A stretch of DNA of 64,000 nt from Unio delphinus (Eukaryota > Mollusca > Bivalvia > Unionida > Unionidae), in the NCBI GenBank assembly GCA_029339505.1, contig JAQISU010000233.1, positions 4,512,001 through 4,576,000 of the forward strand. Direction: 5' to 3'. The notes under the pieces are model-generated. The model searched no databases and had not been told where the DNA came from. It saw only the letters and a list, made by a program, of their open reading frames with translations. The position numbers and the translations under genes were made by a program. This document shows, in pieces, positions 18,001-24,957 of this stretch (position 1 is its first letter; the number at the start of each line of letters is the position of its first letter).

Positions 18001-18691
18001 AGTACCGTTGTGTTATAGGCCTTCGGATACACGAAAGCAGAATATAGAAGTTGATATTCCAAGCCTGACAAAGTCAGGAAGTGAAAAGCAGATTCTCGTG
18101 TTAAATGATATTGTGCTGGTTGATATCAATGTCGTTGAAGATGCATTGCGTGCTAATAAATCCCCATGGACGCTAGGATACGCAGCAACAATACACTCTT
18201 CACAGGGATTGACTATATCGGATACAATTGTTTGGATGGTAGATAATCGCATCGAATGGTCGAATTTAGTCTATCTCGCAGTATCCAGAGTACGAAGAAT
18301 AAATCAGCTTCGAAGAATTGTCGTCATGACAGAGTCAGGTGGCGATGATGAAATCATTGGTGATGATAATGACACAACAATAAGTGATATTGATGTTAGC
18401 ATCATTAATAAAAAACTCTCCGGTTACAAACAACAGGACAAAAAAAAACAACGAGAATTTGATATTGATGCTAAATTAATAATCACTTTGAAGAAACAAC
18501 AGAATAATCACTGCGCGAGTTGCAATTGTATAATGCGTTGGCAGTATTCGGATAAGGATCCTCGCCAATTCACCGTAGACAGAAAAAATAACAATCTCGG
18601 TCATGTCAGAAATAATGTGATGTTGACTTGTCTTGAGTGCAATAGACGCCGGGGTGAAAGCACAATGCCTCTGGCATCGGGTGCTAATTAA
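14762..18691 (+). CDS. Fused DNA polymerase B, SF1 helicase and HNH protein (inner)
   Basis: About 1309 residues from the ATG at 14762; the frame is open upstream to 14711 but the start is chosen by homology. Residues 1-85 are four near-identical 20-residue repeats (60-bp DNA repeats). An inserted Gln/Lys-rich stretch with FPSKG repeats lies near 155-205. The type B polymerase region has motif A (DISACYPGS, Asp at 537) and motif C (VATDSMYI, Asp at 792). I could not find canonical proofreading exonuclease motifs; the FD of the usual NxxxFD survives without the Asn. From about 860 an SF1-type helicase follows: Walker A GCGGSGKT (869), IIIWDE (946), GDHGQPPP and GYAATIHSSQG. The C-terminus (CASCNC near 1251, VDRKNN, CLECNRR near 1290) is an HNH-type zinc domain. 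Its role is element replication. Confidence 0.9.
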   Translation: MEEFKRLSKIKPWKNTKFNLDREFQRLSKIKPWKNTKFNLDREFQRLSKIKPWKNTKFNLDREFQRLSKIKPWRNTKFNLDRVSDTPKRLIGDRTILGKIRECFNEFYRDGAAYCWSTFRIIDEDVNVPIIDATMNDKRAAEIISHLGEIAKQFPSKGFQAKQFPSKGFQAKQFPSKGEIQRWKSKGGNPKDFKQSNSQQSNSNQKYFFRIKFIIEVEGKWIIKDKFEPILKDKKTVIVSRDSKPGILTGIDKPYYERSYPVTAIVYGIYPLNDKPDIAKLAPMKYSPLTSSRLNCVATRVMEHFTNASRGNKLTDLRRRKITEWELTVKQHGAKISDIAKLETSLRFPITVMTITGEVLHEPKYKLQGAPIQIIDHNEHAWTPAVTIFPRDRTVRYIPPEFSGGFSGDVFYEEKLFDAIHALCKDDPVSVWLLSSAGSESGFDQFVRPNGELYRVEELDNRMRKIANDFSPESFHEKLLTDSFTISSVVAHFAREKNSWRPTRSDFLEDVKLSCIEFGHGGLWNTKYHRDGMISIDISACYPGSFLGYGECSNYFKRFGHPTHEMTRVAINGPLPDFDLTGFARVISFELATGLHPCSYVWLGRHLSEKAWMPIVLLRYMIDCGMLISLIVSEAIICYRAQKEVWLPQPDLDRIISELRKQCPDFNEEEIINWSKKLFESKKEQAKDFGRKIIGKFTQGGRYDNAKFSSRLIIDVAEYDFLVTDLTKQGKLVSRKDAFLSNGEKLGTVVTYCDGYNSQYTHLRSSMLAYACINLFSMINRFPNTAVRVATDSMYIHNKYKSAVAAFTDPEEAWGRWRFKKEMLHEYCESADVAMDEKYLKCDEIQSEFSNAPPVSDPICRYKTVYLNGCGGSGKTTRAIELYRGGGNTCISTNMIVLTPTHRLAREMIQRGVNACTYHSFFRWKGDKWTPERMGDKFIPEIIIWDEICTVSLDVLKTFLEWLLNKNTKVVMCGDHGQPPPFVGGSPHEWLKGSVDYYEEINTDHRSLDEQLREFKALLRLQPDKIQCEIAREIISETPMNDFWETWRPNDLIVASRKIVRDTLQMKLFELHKEKFATLPVPLCYRPSDTRKQNIEVDIPSLTKSGSEKQILVLNDIVLVDINVVEDALRANKSPWTLGYAATIHSSQGLTISDTIVWMVDNRIEWSNLVYLAVSRVRRINQLRRIVVMTESGGDDEIIGDDNDTTISDIDVSIINKKLSGYKQQDKKKQREFDIDAKLIITLKKQQNNHCASCNCIMRWQYSDKDPRQFTVDRKNNNLGHVRNNVMLTCLECNRRRGESTMPLASGAN
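15956..15975. repeat. Palindrome inserted in the inner polymerase gene
   Basis: Nine-base arms (CCCCCGGAA and TTCCGGGGG) around a TT loop. It encodes Pro-Glu-Phe-Ser-Gly text; the outer gene has a shorter, non-palindromic sequence at this spot. Confidence 0.8.
17421..17436. repeat. Palindrome in the helicase region (inner)
   Basis: GAAATACTTGTATTTC pairs six-base arms around CTTG. At the equivalent place the outer gene carries a different perfect palindrome, GAAACGCTAGCGTTTC (30230-30245). Confidence 0.75.
18064..18078. repeat. Palindrome CCTGACAAAGTCAGG in the inner polymerase gene
   Basis: Six-base arms with an AAA loop, part of a 12-base in-frame difference from the outer gene. Confidence 0.75.
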
Positions 18692-19664
18692 GACCATGCG
18701 GTGGCAATTGAGTATCCTCGGGAATCACTTGCAGTTGTTGTCGAGTAAATCCTCGCTGAGGAGCAGTTGAATCCAGTTTATAGATTGCTGGTCTACCAGT
18801 TGATCGTGTTATACTAGATATCTTATGCGTAGTGACGCTCCAAATAGGATCAGTAGCCCTTTTTCTACCCCCTTCAAGCTCTCCTGGTTCGTATAAGTAC
18901 CTAACAGTGACATTACTACCAAGAATTGGTTGGGAAACGCTAGCGTTTCTAGGGAAATCTTTTTGTGGTTGTACGGGTATAGACTTCTTTTTAATCGCGT
19001 TGATAGGTTTCATGTTGATTGTTCTAGTAATCTCGTTATTCAGTGCAGTAATCACAGCTGGTAACCTTTTGACCCATTCACGGGATCGCTTTTCTTGAAT
19101 GAATTCTTTTGCGTATTGATATCCAAATAACCGCTCAGCAATCGTCCGATTAAATCGTTCGACAATGGCCTGATCGCGATGTAGCGCAGTATGCCCTCGT
19201 CGTATGGTGACATTATGATTTTTCATTGTAGATAGAACTGCACCCTGAAATTCCTTGCCAGGATCAACCTGCAATAGATTCGGCCAGTGCAGAGGACCTC
19301 GTCGATAAATCCTTTCAAATGCAGAAGCAACTTCAGTGGCTGATTTTGTTTTTAACGGTTCTGCTTCTTTGTATCGACTTGCAATATCAACTACGGTTAA
19401 CGCGTATTTGTAACCACGATCATGTGGCAGAAATAATATATCAGCCTGATGAACTTCATTAGGAGCGGTCACATCAAAATGCGAGAATTGAATTTGTTTA
19501 GGTGGTGGTAGATAAATTTGCCATAGTGCCTGTTTAGATAACCAATCCGCCGCTGTAGTTTTTTTCACTTTTGCAGCGCTAGCGAGTTTATGGACTGCTG
19601 ATTTACCCCTCCAGTATCCTCTTGGGGAATAATAAATTGATTCCATATTATTAATTACCAGCAC
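18684..19664 (-). CDS. Polinton rve-family integrase (inner)
   Basis: The protein has 326 residues (a start at 19646 is also possible). The retroviral-type integrase core shows all three acidic residues: Asp in QADILFL (75), Asp in QVDPGKEF (134) and Glu in IVERFNRT (169), with 34 residues between the last two. The N-terminal 60 residues would form the DNA-binding region, and the C-terminal third is basic with beta-strand pattern. It catalyses insertion at TIR ends; the 5-6 bp duplications here fit. The palindrome GAAACGCTAGCGTTTC (18934-18949) lies in the coding sequence and encodes Asn-Ala-Ser-Val-Ser. Its stop overlaps the convergent polymerase gene by 8 bases. Confidence 0.93.
   Translation of the reverse strand: MLVINNMESIYYSPRGYWRGKSAVHKLASAAKVKKTTAADWLSKQALWQIYLPPPKQIQFSHFDVTAPNEVHQADILFLPHDRGYKYALTVVDIASRYKEAEPLKTKSATEVASAFERIYRRGPLHWPNLLQVDPGKEFQGAVLSTMKNHNVTIRRGHTALHRDQAIVERFNRTIAERLFGYQYAKEFIQEKRSREWVKRLPAVITALNNEITRTINMKPINAIKKKSIPVQPQKDFPRNASVSQPILGSNVTVRYLYEPGELEGGRKRATDPIWSVTTHKISSITRSTGRPAIYKLDSTAPQRGFTRQQLQVIPEDTQLPPHGLN
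18934..18949. repeat. Palindrome GAAACGCTAGCGTTTC in the inner integrase gene
   Basis: A perfect 16-base palindrome. The same word is in the outer integrase gene (31737-31752) and in the outer polymerase gene (30230-30245), and its 12-14-base core recurs at 24927-24940 and 25189-25200. Confidence 0.85.
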
Positions 19665-19986
19665 CCATCATCAATTTGCCTTTCATAGCTGATTTTACCA
19701 ACCACGAAGCCAACTTTTCTTTAAAAGATTTATCAGGAATAGCATTTAACGCATGAATTAATTTCACATCCGCGAGATGCCTGTTTTGCAGATTGCTGCT
19801 TTTATATGCAACATCATGAAGGTGACAGGCCTTATCAATGGCGTTTATTGGTTCTTCACCGGGTCGGGGTTGATTTTGATCATCAAGTCTGATATCTAAT
19901 CGTGTTCCGGGACCACAGTAGCTATATCCTGGAAGGTGCTTTTCTCCGGGGTACTTTGCCCATGGGGTTCCAGGGAGCTTTGTCAA
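19651..19986 (-). CDS. Phospholipase A2-like protein (inner)
   Basis: The protein has 111 residues. YCGPGT (from residue 23) matches the calcium-binding loop pattern and CHLHDVAY (from 54) the catalytic His-Asp helix of the small PLA2 domains found in parvovirus capsids and in some Polintons. A Pro/Lys-rich N-terminus and a basic helical tail flank it. In viruses such domains help the particle leave the endosome; a similar role here is inference. It lies between the integrase and zinc-ribbon genes in the same direction. Confidence 0.75.
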   Translation of the reverse strand: MTKLPGTPWAKYPGEKHLPGYSYCGPGTRLDIRLDDQNQPRPGEEPINAIDKACHLHDVAYKSSNLQNRHLADVKLIHALNAIPDKSFKEKLASWLVKSAMKGKLMMGAGN

Positions 19987-20016
19987 TTTGGCTGCGATAT
20001 CACCTCCTCGTTTTTT

Positions 20017-20187
20017 TTAAAACATCTCCGGATTGTAAAATCTTTGATTTTGTAGAAATAAATCTAAACTTTTTATACCACATGTTGCACATCTACCAGT
20101 TAGTGCTGATCTGTTATTTTTAGTTGTAACCGTCGTCACATCATTTGTGCTAGTACGCGTTTTACACTTCACACAATATAGATCCAT
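20017..20187 (-). CDS. Zinc-ribbon protein, shortened by a frameshift (inner)
   Basis: A 56-residue frame reads MDLYCVKCKTRT, then TTKNNRSALTGRCATCG, then unrelated residues to the stop. Paired CxxC motifs separated by KNNRSAL suggest the small DUF5679-type zinc ribbon common in Polintons and large DNA viruses. Compared with the outer copy (32648-32971) one base is missing just after the second CxxC, so the last 20 residues are out of frame. The core is complete, so the protein may still fold. The start codon lies 5 bases from the divergent ATPase start. Confidence 0.65.
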   Translation of the reverse strand: MDLYCVKCKTRTSTNDVTTVTTKNNRSALTGRCATCGIKSLDLFLQNQRFYNPEMF

Positions 20188-20192
20188 AATTT

Positions 20193-20864
20193 ATGTATAG
20201 AGATATGAATATAATTGATTTTTCAGCGACTAAAATAAGAGAACCAGTTAAGCATCATGCAGCGCTACCAAACTCTATCCGTGCAATTATAATCGGGCCA
20301 TCTGGATCCGGTAAAACGCAATTGTTGCTCAATTTAATAATGAGATGGATGAAGTGGGATAAGTTGTATTTAATTGCCCCTAGCGTAGATGATCAACGAT
20401 GCTATGAAGTGTTAAAGGATTTTAACGAGAATGCATCAGAAATTAAAGGTGAGAATACCATTGATTTTATAACTGATATTGACGAGGCGCCATCCGTGGA
20501 TGACCTTGATGGGAGCATTAACAATTTAGTCGTATACGACGATGTGATGTTAGACAATCAAAAAAACCCAGCTAGAATATTTTCCCGGGGGCGTCACAAA
20601 AACACTGATGTGATATATGTCACTCAACGCTACACTCAGATTCCAAAAGTGATCAGAGATAACTGTAATATTCTTGCTGTGTTTAACGGCGTTGATACAC
20701 ATACGCTACGAAATATTTGGCAGACATGGTGTTCCGATATGGACTTCAATCAATTTAAAAATTTCTTTAGTCATGCTCAGTCAACCCCGCATGGATTTGT
20801 AACAATAAATTTACATGATCCTCGGACACGATATCGTATCGGACTCGATCAAATATTTGGTTGA
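20193..20864 (+). CDS. FtsK/HerA-type genome packaging ATPase (inner)
   Basis: The protein has 223 residues. Walker A is GPSGSGKT (35-42), Walker B is LVVYDD (Asp at 116-117), and VIYVTQRY follows as the sensor strand. Length and motif spacing fit the A32-like packaging ATPases of Polintons, adintoviruses and NCLDV. The last codons lie inside the right TIR, so a short copy of the 3' end is also present in the left TIR at about 4028-4046. A start at 20205 is possible. Confidence 0.92.
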   Translation: MYRDMNIIDFSATKIREPVKHHAALPNSIRAIIIGPSGSGKTQLLLNLIMRWMKWDKLYLIAPSVDDQRCYEVLKDFNENASEIKGENTIDFITDIDEAPSVDDLDGSINNLVVYDDVMLDNQKNPARIFSRGRHKNTDVIYVTQRYTQIPKVIRDNCNILAVFNGVDTHTLRNIWQTWCSDMDFNQFKNFFSHAQSTPHGFVTINLHDPRTRYRIGLDQIFG

Positions 20865-21055
20865 ATTCATTTATTATTTTTTGTTAACCCAGTGATGAAA
20901 TCACTAGCAGCAGAGAGGGTGGATGACAACGACGTTGGCGTATATAAGGAAATCTTATTTTATCGAATAGACGCCATTTTTTTTACTATTTGGTGGAAGC
21001 CTCAGATTTCCGAATCGACGCTCGGAAAGTTGTGAGGTTCACCCTCTCTGCTGCT
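20845..21055 (-). repeat. Right TIR of inner Polinton
   Basis: Reverse complement of 3836-4046. It overlaps the last codons of the inner ATPase gene (stop at 20864). It is followed directly by the target duplication CGATA, which lies within the split fibre-like gene of the outer element. Confidence 0.92.
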
Positions 21056-21950
21056 CGATATATTTCATCATCGTTCCATCGCGGTTACTAAAAAATGAAA
21101 ACAAAAAGAGGTTTATTTTCAAAACTTCTTGCGTGCCATAATGCCGGCTGAGTTGAGAATAAGTCGTCGTGATAATGTTTCCAGAGCCCTCAAAGAACTT
21201 ATTAGCCATTTCGCTGATGCGTTTTTGTTCATCAATAGCTTTTTTAACTTCAGCGAGAGTCATTCCTGCCACAAGCGGGTTTCCAAAGAATCTACCAACA
21301 ATGTCGTTAGTGGGTTTTTGATCTTCTATTAGTTTAGAAATCTCGAGATAATTTGCCTTGAATTCTGAAGCAGTCATCATCCTTCTAGCTTCCTTGTTAG
21401 CGAAGAATGAATTCAACAAGTCTTTAATTTCAGTGAGAGTCATGCCAACCACAAGCGGGGTTCCAAAGAATTTATGTATAACATTTTTGCGAAAAGAATT
21501 ATAACCTCGTATATGATCATCCAGCTCATTGCCGTGGGTGGTAATCTTGTTGTCTTGGGTGGTAATCCTGTTGTCTTGGGTGGTAATCCTGTTGTCGTTG
21601 TCGGTAATCATGCGGTTGTTGGTGATAATCATCTTGTTGTGGGTGGCAATCGCGTCTGTGATCGTAGACACAAGTGCGCCTGGTTTAAGTCGTCCGTCGT
21701 TGGAATACAGCGCAATAGAGTTTTCAGCGGCGTCGTGCTGCCGTATCAAAATGTCATTCAATGACACATCACTGGATTTCAATTTACCCTGTTTGTCTTG
21801 AAATACAACTATTTCATTAGGATCAACACTTGTTAAATTTAACGTCTCAGCTATTTCATCTTCAATTATTTTTTTTACATCCTTGATAGAATCAGGTGGT
21901 GCAGTGCCATCGGGTTTGGGTTTCAAAGATCTCCCCCAAATATCAATCAT
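21056..21950 (-). pseudogene. 5' half of outer fibre-like gene, cut off by the inner Polinton
   Basis: This is the N-terminal part of the gene whose end is at 3502-3835. It starts at MIDIWG (21950), as does the intact inner homologue. After the N-terminal domain it has a 7-residue repeat block, TQDNRIT-like, from a 21-bp DNA repeat (about 21530-21640), that the inner protein lacks; it would extend a coiled coil. Then come three KFFGxP/MTLAEIK repeats, against five in the inner copy. The frame now runs a few codons into the inner TIR (to 21039) before a stop, so a truncated protein of about 303 residues could still be made. Confidence 0.88.
21529..21650 (-). repeat. 21-bp coding tandem repeat in the outer fibre-like gene
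   Basis: Units of the form GGGTGGTAATCCTGTTGTCTT, several copies with decay at the edges, encode a heptad (NRITTQD) suited to coiled coils. Not present in the inner gene. Confidence 0.75.
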
Positions 21951-21951
21951 G

Positions 21952-22389
21952 TTATTGTAAAACTCTTTCTCTCTCTAAAAAGCGATTGCTGGTGTAGTCA
22001 TTTACGACAATATGAGGTGGTTTTCCGCTTGGGTTACTCAAGGAGTTAGAAATAGCGTCAAGGACATTTAATACTTCGCTGCCACATATTGGTGGGTCAT
22101 TGATTTGTTGTGTTGGTAGCGTAGAATACCAAGTCTTCATTGGAAATTGTTTTATGTAACGCATAAACTCTTTTGGTGGGGGTAATCCATATGAATCAAA
22201 ATAGACAATCCCACGTGGATCAATAGCGTATGCAACCCAGTGAGTTCCAGGTCCGGTGCTGTTATCGAGATTAATAATACCTGTTTCAGTTTTGTTTGGT
22301 TGATGTGGTAATTGATCTTTCATAAAAACACCTCTGAAATTTTTAATCACTAGTTTTTTAGCCGCATCCATTAAATCAAAATTGGACAT
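21952..22389 (-). CDS. Adenain-type cysteine protease (outer)
   Basis: About 145 residues from MSNFD at 22389; the frame is open to 22500, where a duplicated MVQRKGSKT stretch overlaps the next gene. Catalytic signature as in the inner copy: GTHWVAY, YFDSYG, a Gln pair before PPICG and the Cys itself. All key residues are kept, so the outer protease is probably still functional although its element is damaged. Confidence 0.87.
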   Translation of the reverse strand: MSNFDLMDAAKKLVIKNFRGVFMKDQLPHQPNKTETGIINLDNSTGPGTHWVAYAIDPRGIVYFDSYGLPPPKEFMRYIKQFPMKTWYSTLPTQQINDPPICGSEVLNVLDAISNSLSNPSGKPPHIVVNDYTSNRFLERERVLQ

Positions 22390-22409
22390 GGGAATCTTCG
22401 ATTCCTGAA

Positions 22410-22934
22410 TTAATAAATCGTTCCTGGTAGTCTTAGACCCTTTCCGCTGTACCATGAATACGGGGTTCCTGGAAGTCTTAGACCCTTTCCGCTGTACCAC
22501 GAATACGGGGTTCCTGGTAGTCTTAGACCCAATCCGTGAACGGATCGTCCCTTTTTTTTATATCCTTTCCCAGTTGCTTTCTTTAGTGCCATTCCTGCTG
22601 CAGTACCAACGGCTCCTAACGCAGCCGCTTTAGCCACCGCTGGGGCTGCTGCTGCAATCAATGCTGGAATCGCAGCTAACAACGGAAATATACCGCCTGT
22701 TTTAATCATATTTTTGATAGCAGCCGCAGAAAGAGTAATCTGAACACCTTTTTTGGCTGCAAGTGCATCATTGAAATGTTTCACCTGACGAGTTGTCAGC
22801 GATAGTTTATTTGCACCACCAGTCATTTGGTTGGGTTTCAACGTGATTGTGGTTCCACATTTTTTAGCCGATTCTGATTGCAATTTTTTTATTTGACCGG
22901 GAGTTAACGCAACACTAATAACACTATATGACAT
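22410..22934 (-). CDS. Small Ala-rich virion-type protein (outer)
   Basis: A 174-residue homologue of 8018-8530. The N-terminal domain and hydrophobic Ala-rich stretch (FPLLAAIPALIAAAAPAVAK and on) are conserved. The C-terminus has the PGTPYSWYSGKG motif two and a half times in tandem, from a DNA repeat of about 45 bp, while the inner protein has it about once. The palindrome ATCCGTGAACGGAT (22532-22545) lies before the repeats; at the matching place the inner gene has the same arms with the loop reversed (TC instead of GA). Confidence 0.6.
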   Translation of the reverse strand: MSYSVISVALTPGQIKKLQSESAKKCGTTITLKPNQMTGGANKLSLTTRQVKHFNDALAAKKGVQITLSAAAIKNMIKTGGIFPLLAAIPALIAAAAPAVAKAAALGAVGTAAGMALKKATGKGYKKKGRSVHGLGLRLPGTPYSWYSGKGLRLPGTPYSWYSGKGLRLPGTIY

Positions 22935-22974
22935 TATACATAATTGATTGATTCTAAATCGTTTACAATTTCAA

Positions 22975-24396
22975 TTACATGTTTTCTACTGGGGCATCTA
23001 CCACTCTCATTCTTCCACCAACACCTTCAAGTAGCATTGATTTATCACTGAGAATGACAGCAACCGCTCTATAATTAGCAATAGCACCAACACCAACAGG
23101 ACGAGTCACATTAGCTCTAAAGTGTATATCAACGACGGACTGTCTTGTTAAATCGAGATGTTCCAGTGAGAAGTAATAGATCGGATACAGATTTTTAAAA
23201 TCATATTGTGATATTTGCAAACCAGTATCGACATTTTGATCACGTGCCATAAATGACAACAGACGATGATACACGCGTGCAATATGATTTTCTGTGTAAT
23301 TAAGTTGTATATCCTCGGATGGTTCCTGTTGGCCGTTTATTCTCAGTGAGACGTCTTTCACACCTAACTGATCAAATATCATATGGCTGGAGAGTTGATT
23401 GCCAACTCGTGTGTTATCCTGTAACGCAATAAATATATGACGTGGCGCAGCAACACCTTGTTTTGATGCTAGATTCCACGTGAATAACCCGTTCAGATTT
23501 GATTGCTTCACATCTGTACTCACGGTTAGCCAACTCAACAACGACTTTCCTCCTTGGTCCATAAATGATAGTAATCGTTCTTCTGCGGTGATTGCTGGAG
23601 TCAACACTGGCATCCACAATGATATTTTTGTTAAATTGACTTTACCGGCATCAGCATTGGGATTTGCAGCATCTGCTGGAATCCTCCAGATTGCGTCATT
23701 ATCATCACTCTTTCGTACAAGCGATACTGTATGCTTCGCCCCGTAGATAACGTTTCTGACGTTTCTACAGAATCCAAAAATATGATGCAGTGGAATCGCA
23801 CATGAAAATGATTTACGCCCTACTCCCAACATTGAGTTTCGTGTTGCAGCTCCTAGATTGAAATTAACGTCGTTGTTTATAATCATATTCTCGACATCAG
23901 CATCACTATTATCACGTTTTTTTGGTCGTCTTACAACAAATGGATTTCCTCCAGCGGTATTCTTACCATCTTTTGCAAACATCATAGAGGGTCCTGCTGA
24001 TCTTGTATAATCATCAGAATATCTCGCTAACCCGATTATTGTTGTAGCCATATCAACATCGCGATCTATGGACTCAATTTCTTTTCCATCAATGAGATAT
24101 CTAGCACTCTCAAATAACGCCATAATACCATTATTGACAAAACCGACTTGAGTACCATCTGGATACGGTGCTGGTACAGCAGTAGTATCATCAGCTGTTA
24201 CAAGTTCTCCTTCTACTTCAATAAACGCTTCACAGGGCAAAAAATATTTACTGGTATCATGGACTTGAAGTTCAATTCGCGATCGACTATTTGCGTCTAT
24301 TGCATGATAAGCGTAATATTGATAATCGCGTACAGAATCATCCTTGCCAACTGGGGCGTCTATATCAAACGCCGGATCATGTGATTTTTTGAACAT
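22975..24396 (-). CDS. Major capsid protein, double jelly-roll type (outer)
   Basis: A 473-residue open homologue of 8604-10028. Conserved blocks are YFLPCEAFIEVEG, GFVNNGIMALFESARYLIDGKEI, FSCAIPLHHIFGFCRN, YGAKH and the late LTRQSVVDIHFRA. Variation is concentrated in two stretches (about residues 150-190 and 250-270), probably surface loops; this is inference. No lesion is visible. Confidence 0.78.
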   Translation of the reverse strand: MFKKSHDPAFDIDAPVGKDDSVRDYQYYAYHAIDANSRSRIELQVHDTSKYFLPCEAFIEVEGELVTADDTTAVPAPYPDGTQVGFVNNGIMALFESARYLIDGKEIESIDRDVDMATTIIGLARYSDDYTRSAGPSMMFAKDGKNTAGGNPFVVRRPKKRDNSDADVENMIINNDVNFNLGAATRNSMLGVGRKSFSCAIPLHHIFGFCRNVRNVIYGAKHTVSLVRKSDDNDAIWRIPADAANPNADAGKVNLTKISLWMPVLTPAITAEERLLSFMDQGGKSLLSWLTVSTDVKQSNLNGLFTWNLASKQGVAAPRHIFIALQDNTRVGNQLSSHMIFDQLGVKDVSLRINGQQEPSEDIQLNYTENHIARVYHRLLSFMARDQNVDTGLQISQYDFKNLYPIYYFSLEHLDLTRQSVVDIHFRANVTRPVGVGAIANYRAVAVILSDKSMLLEGVGGRMRVVDAPVENM

Positions 24397-24442
24397 TTTA
24401 TTCTATTTATCAGAGTCTAAATCGTCAAATCATAAACGATTT

Positions 24443-24895
24443 TCATCGACGTAGTTTTTTAAAGCCGCTTCCTGCTATCATATTTGCAATATTGCTTTGG
24501 TCGGGAGTTAAAGCCATCGACGCTAATTTTTCGTCTACTGCGTTATTTATAATTCTACTAACACTTGCAGGCATTTCCGCTGTAGATGGCAATGGTAACG
24601 GTTTCTTTTTTCGTAAATCACTTCGTGATTTCACTAATGATGTTAATTTATTCTTCGCAGTTGAAAACGCTTTTCCAGCAAGATCTCCAACAGCACCAAT
24701 ACCCTTATCACGAATAACTTCAATTGCTTTCATTCCTAGTTGTTTAGCCAACGGCATCACTTTTAGAGCCATTCTCGCAAATAACCCTGCAATGGTATTG
24801 CCTAAACCATCTCCGTAGTATGCTCTATAAACTGGAAACCGTGAATTAACTACGTAGACGGGGGTTGGTTTATCATGATTGTAGTGTATGATCAT
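24443..24895 (-). CDS. Small basic virion-type protein (outer)
   Basis: A 150-residue homologue of 10099-10614 with the same conserved start and MIAGSG near the end. In place of the TGACGAAGTCA copies of the inner gene it carries the palindrome AAATCACTTCGTGATTT (24615-24631). Upstream are TTTTCAATT (24916-24924) and the palindrome AAACGCTAGCGTTT (24927-24940). Confidence 0.6.
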   Translation of the reverse strand: MIIHYNHDKPTPVYVVNSRFPVYRAYYGDGLGNTIAGLFARMALKVMPLAKQLGMKAIEVIRDKGIGAVGDLAGKAFSTAKNKLTSLVKSRSDLRKKKPLPLPSTAEMPASVSRIINNAVDEKLASMALTPDQSNIANMIAGSGFKKLRR

Positions 24896-24957
24896 TATTT
24901 GAAATCAGAAACCATTTTTCAATTGGAAACGCTAGCGTTTTTATTCAGTCTCGGTGA

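Larger units (their letters stand above)
3836..21055. mobile_element. Inner Polinton/Maverick element, near-intact
   Basis: This 17.2-kb element lies inside the outer Polinton. Its 211-bp terminal inverted repeats (3836-4046 and 20845-21055) differ by one base that I can see. The duplication CGATA flanks it (3831-3835 and 21056-21060), or TCGATA if one terminal T is assigned to the target. It carries a full set of Polinton genes, nearly all open, including an uninterrupted polymerase of about 1309 residues. The only lesion I found is a one-base deletion that shortens the zinc-ribbon gene at 20017-20187. Near-identical TIRs and open genes suggest recent insertion. It differs clearly from the outer copy in both protein and TIR-core sequence, so it belongs to a related but separate lineage rather than being a local duplicate. 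Confidence 0.95.
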
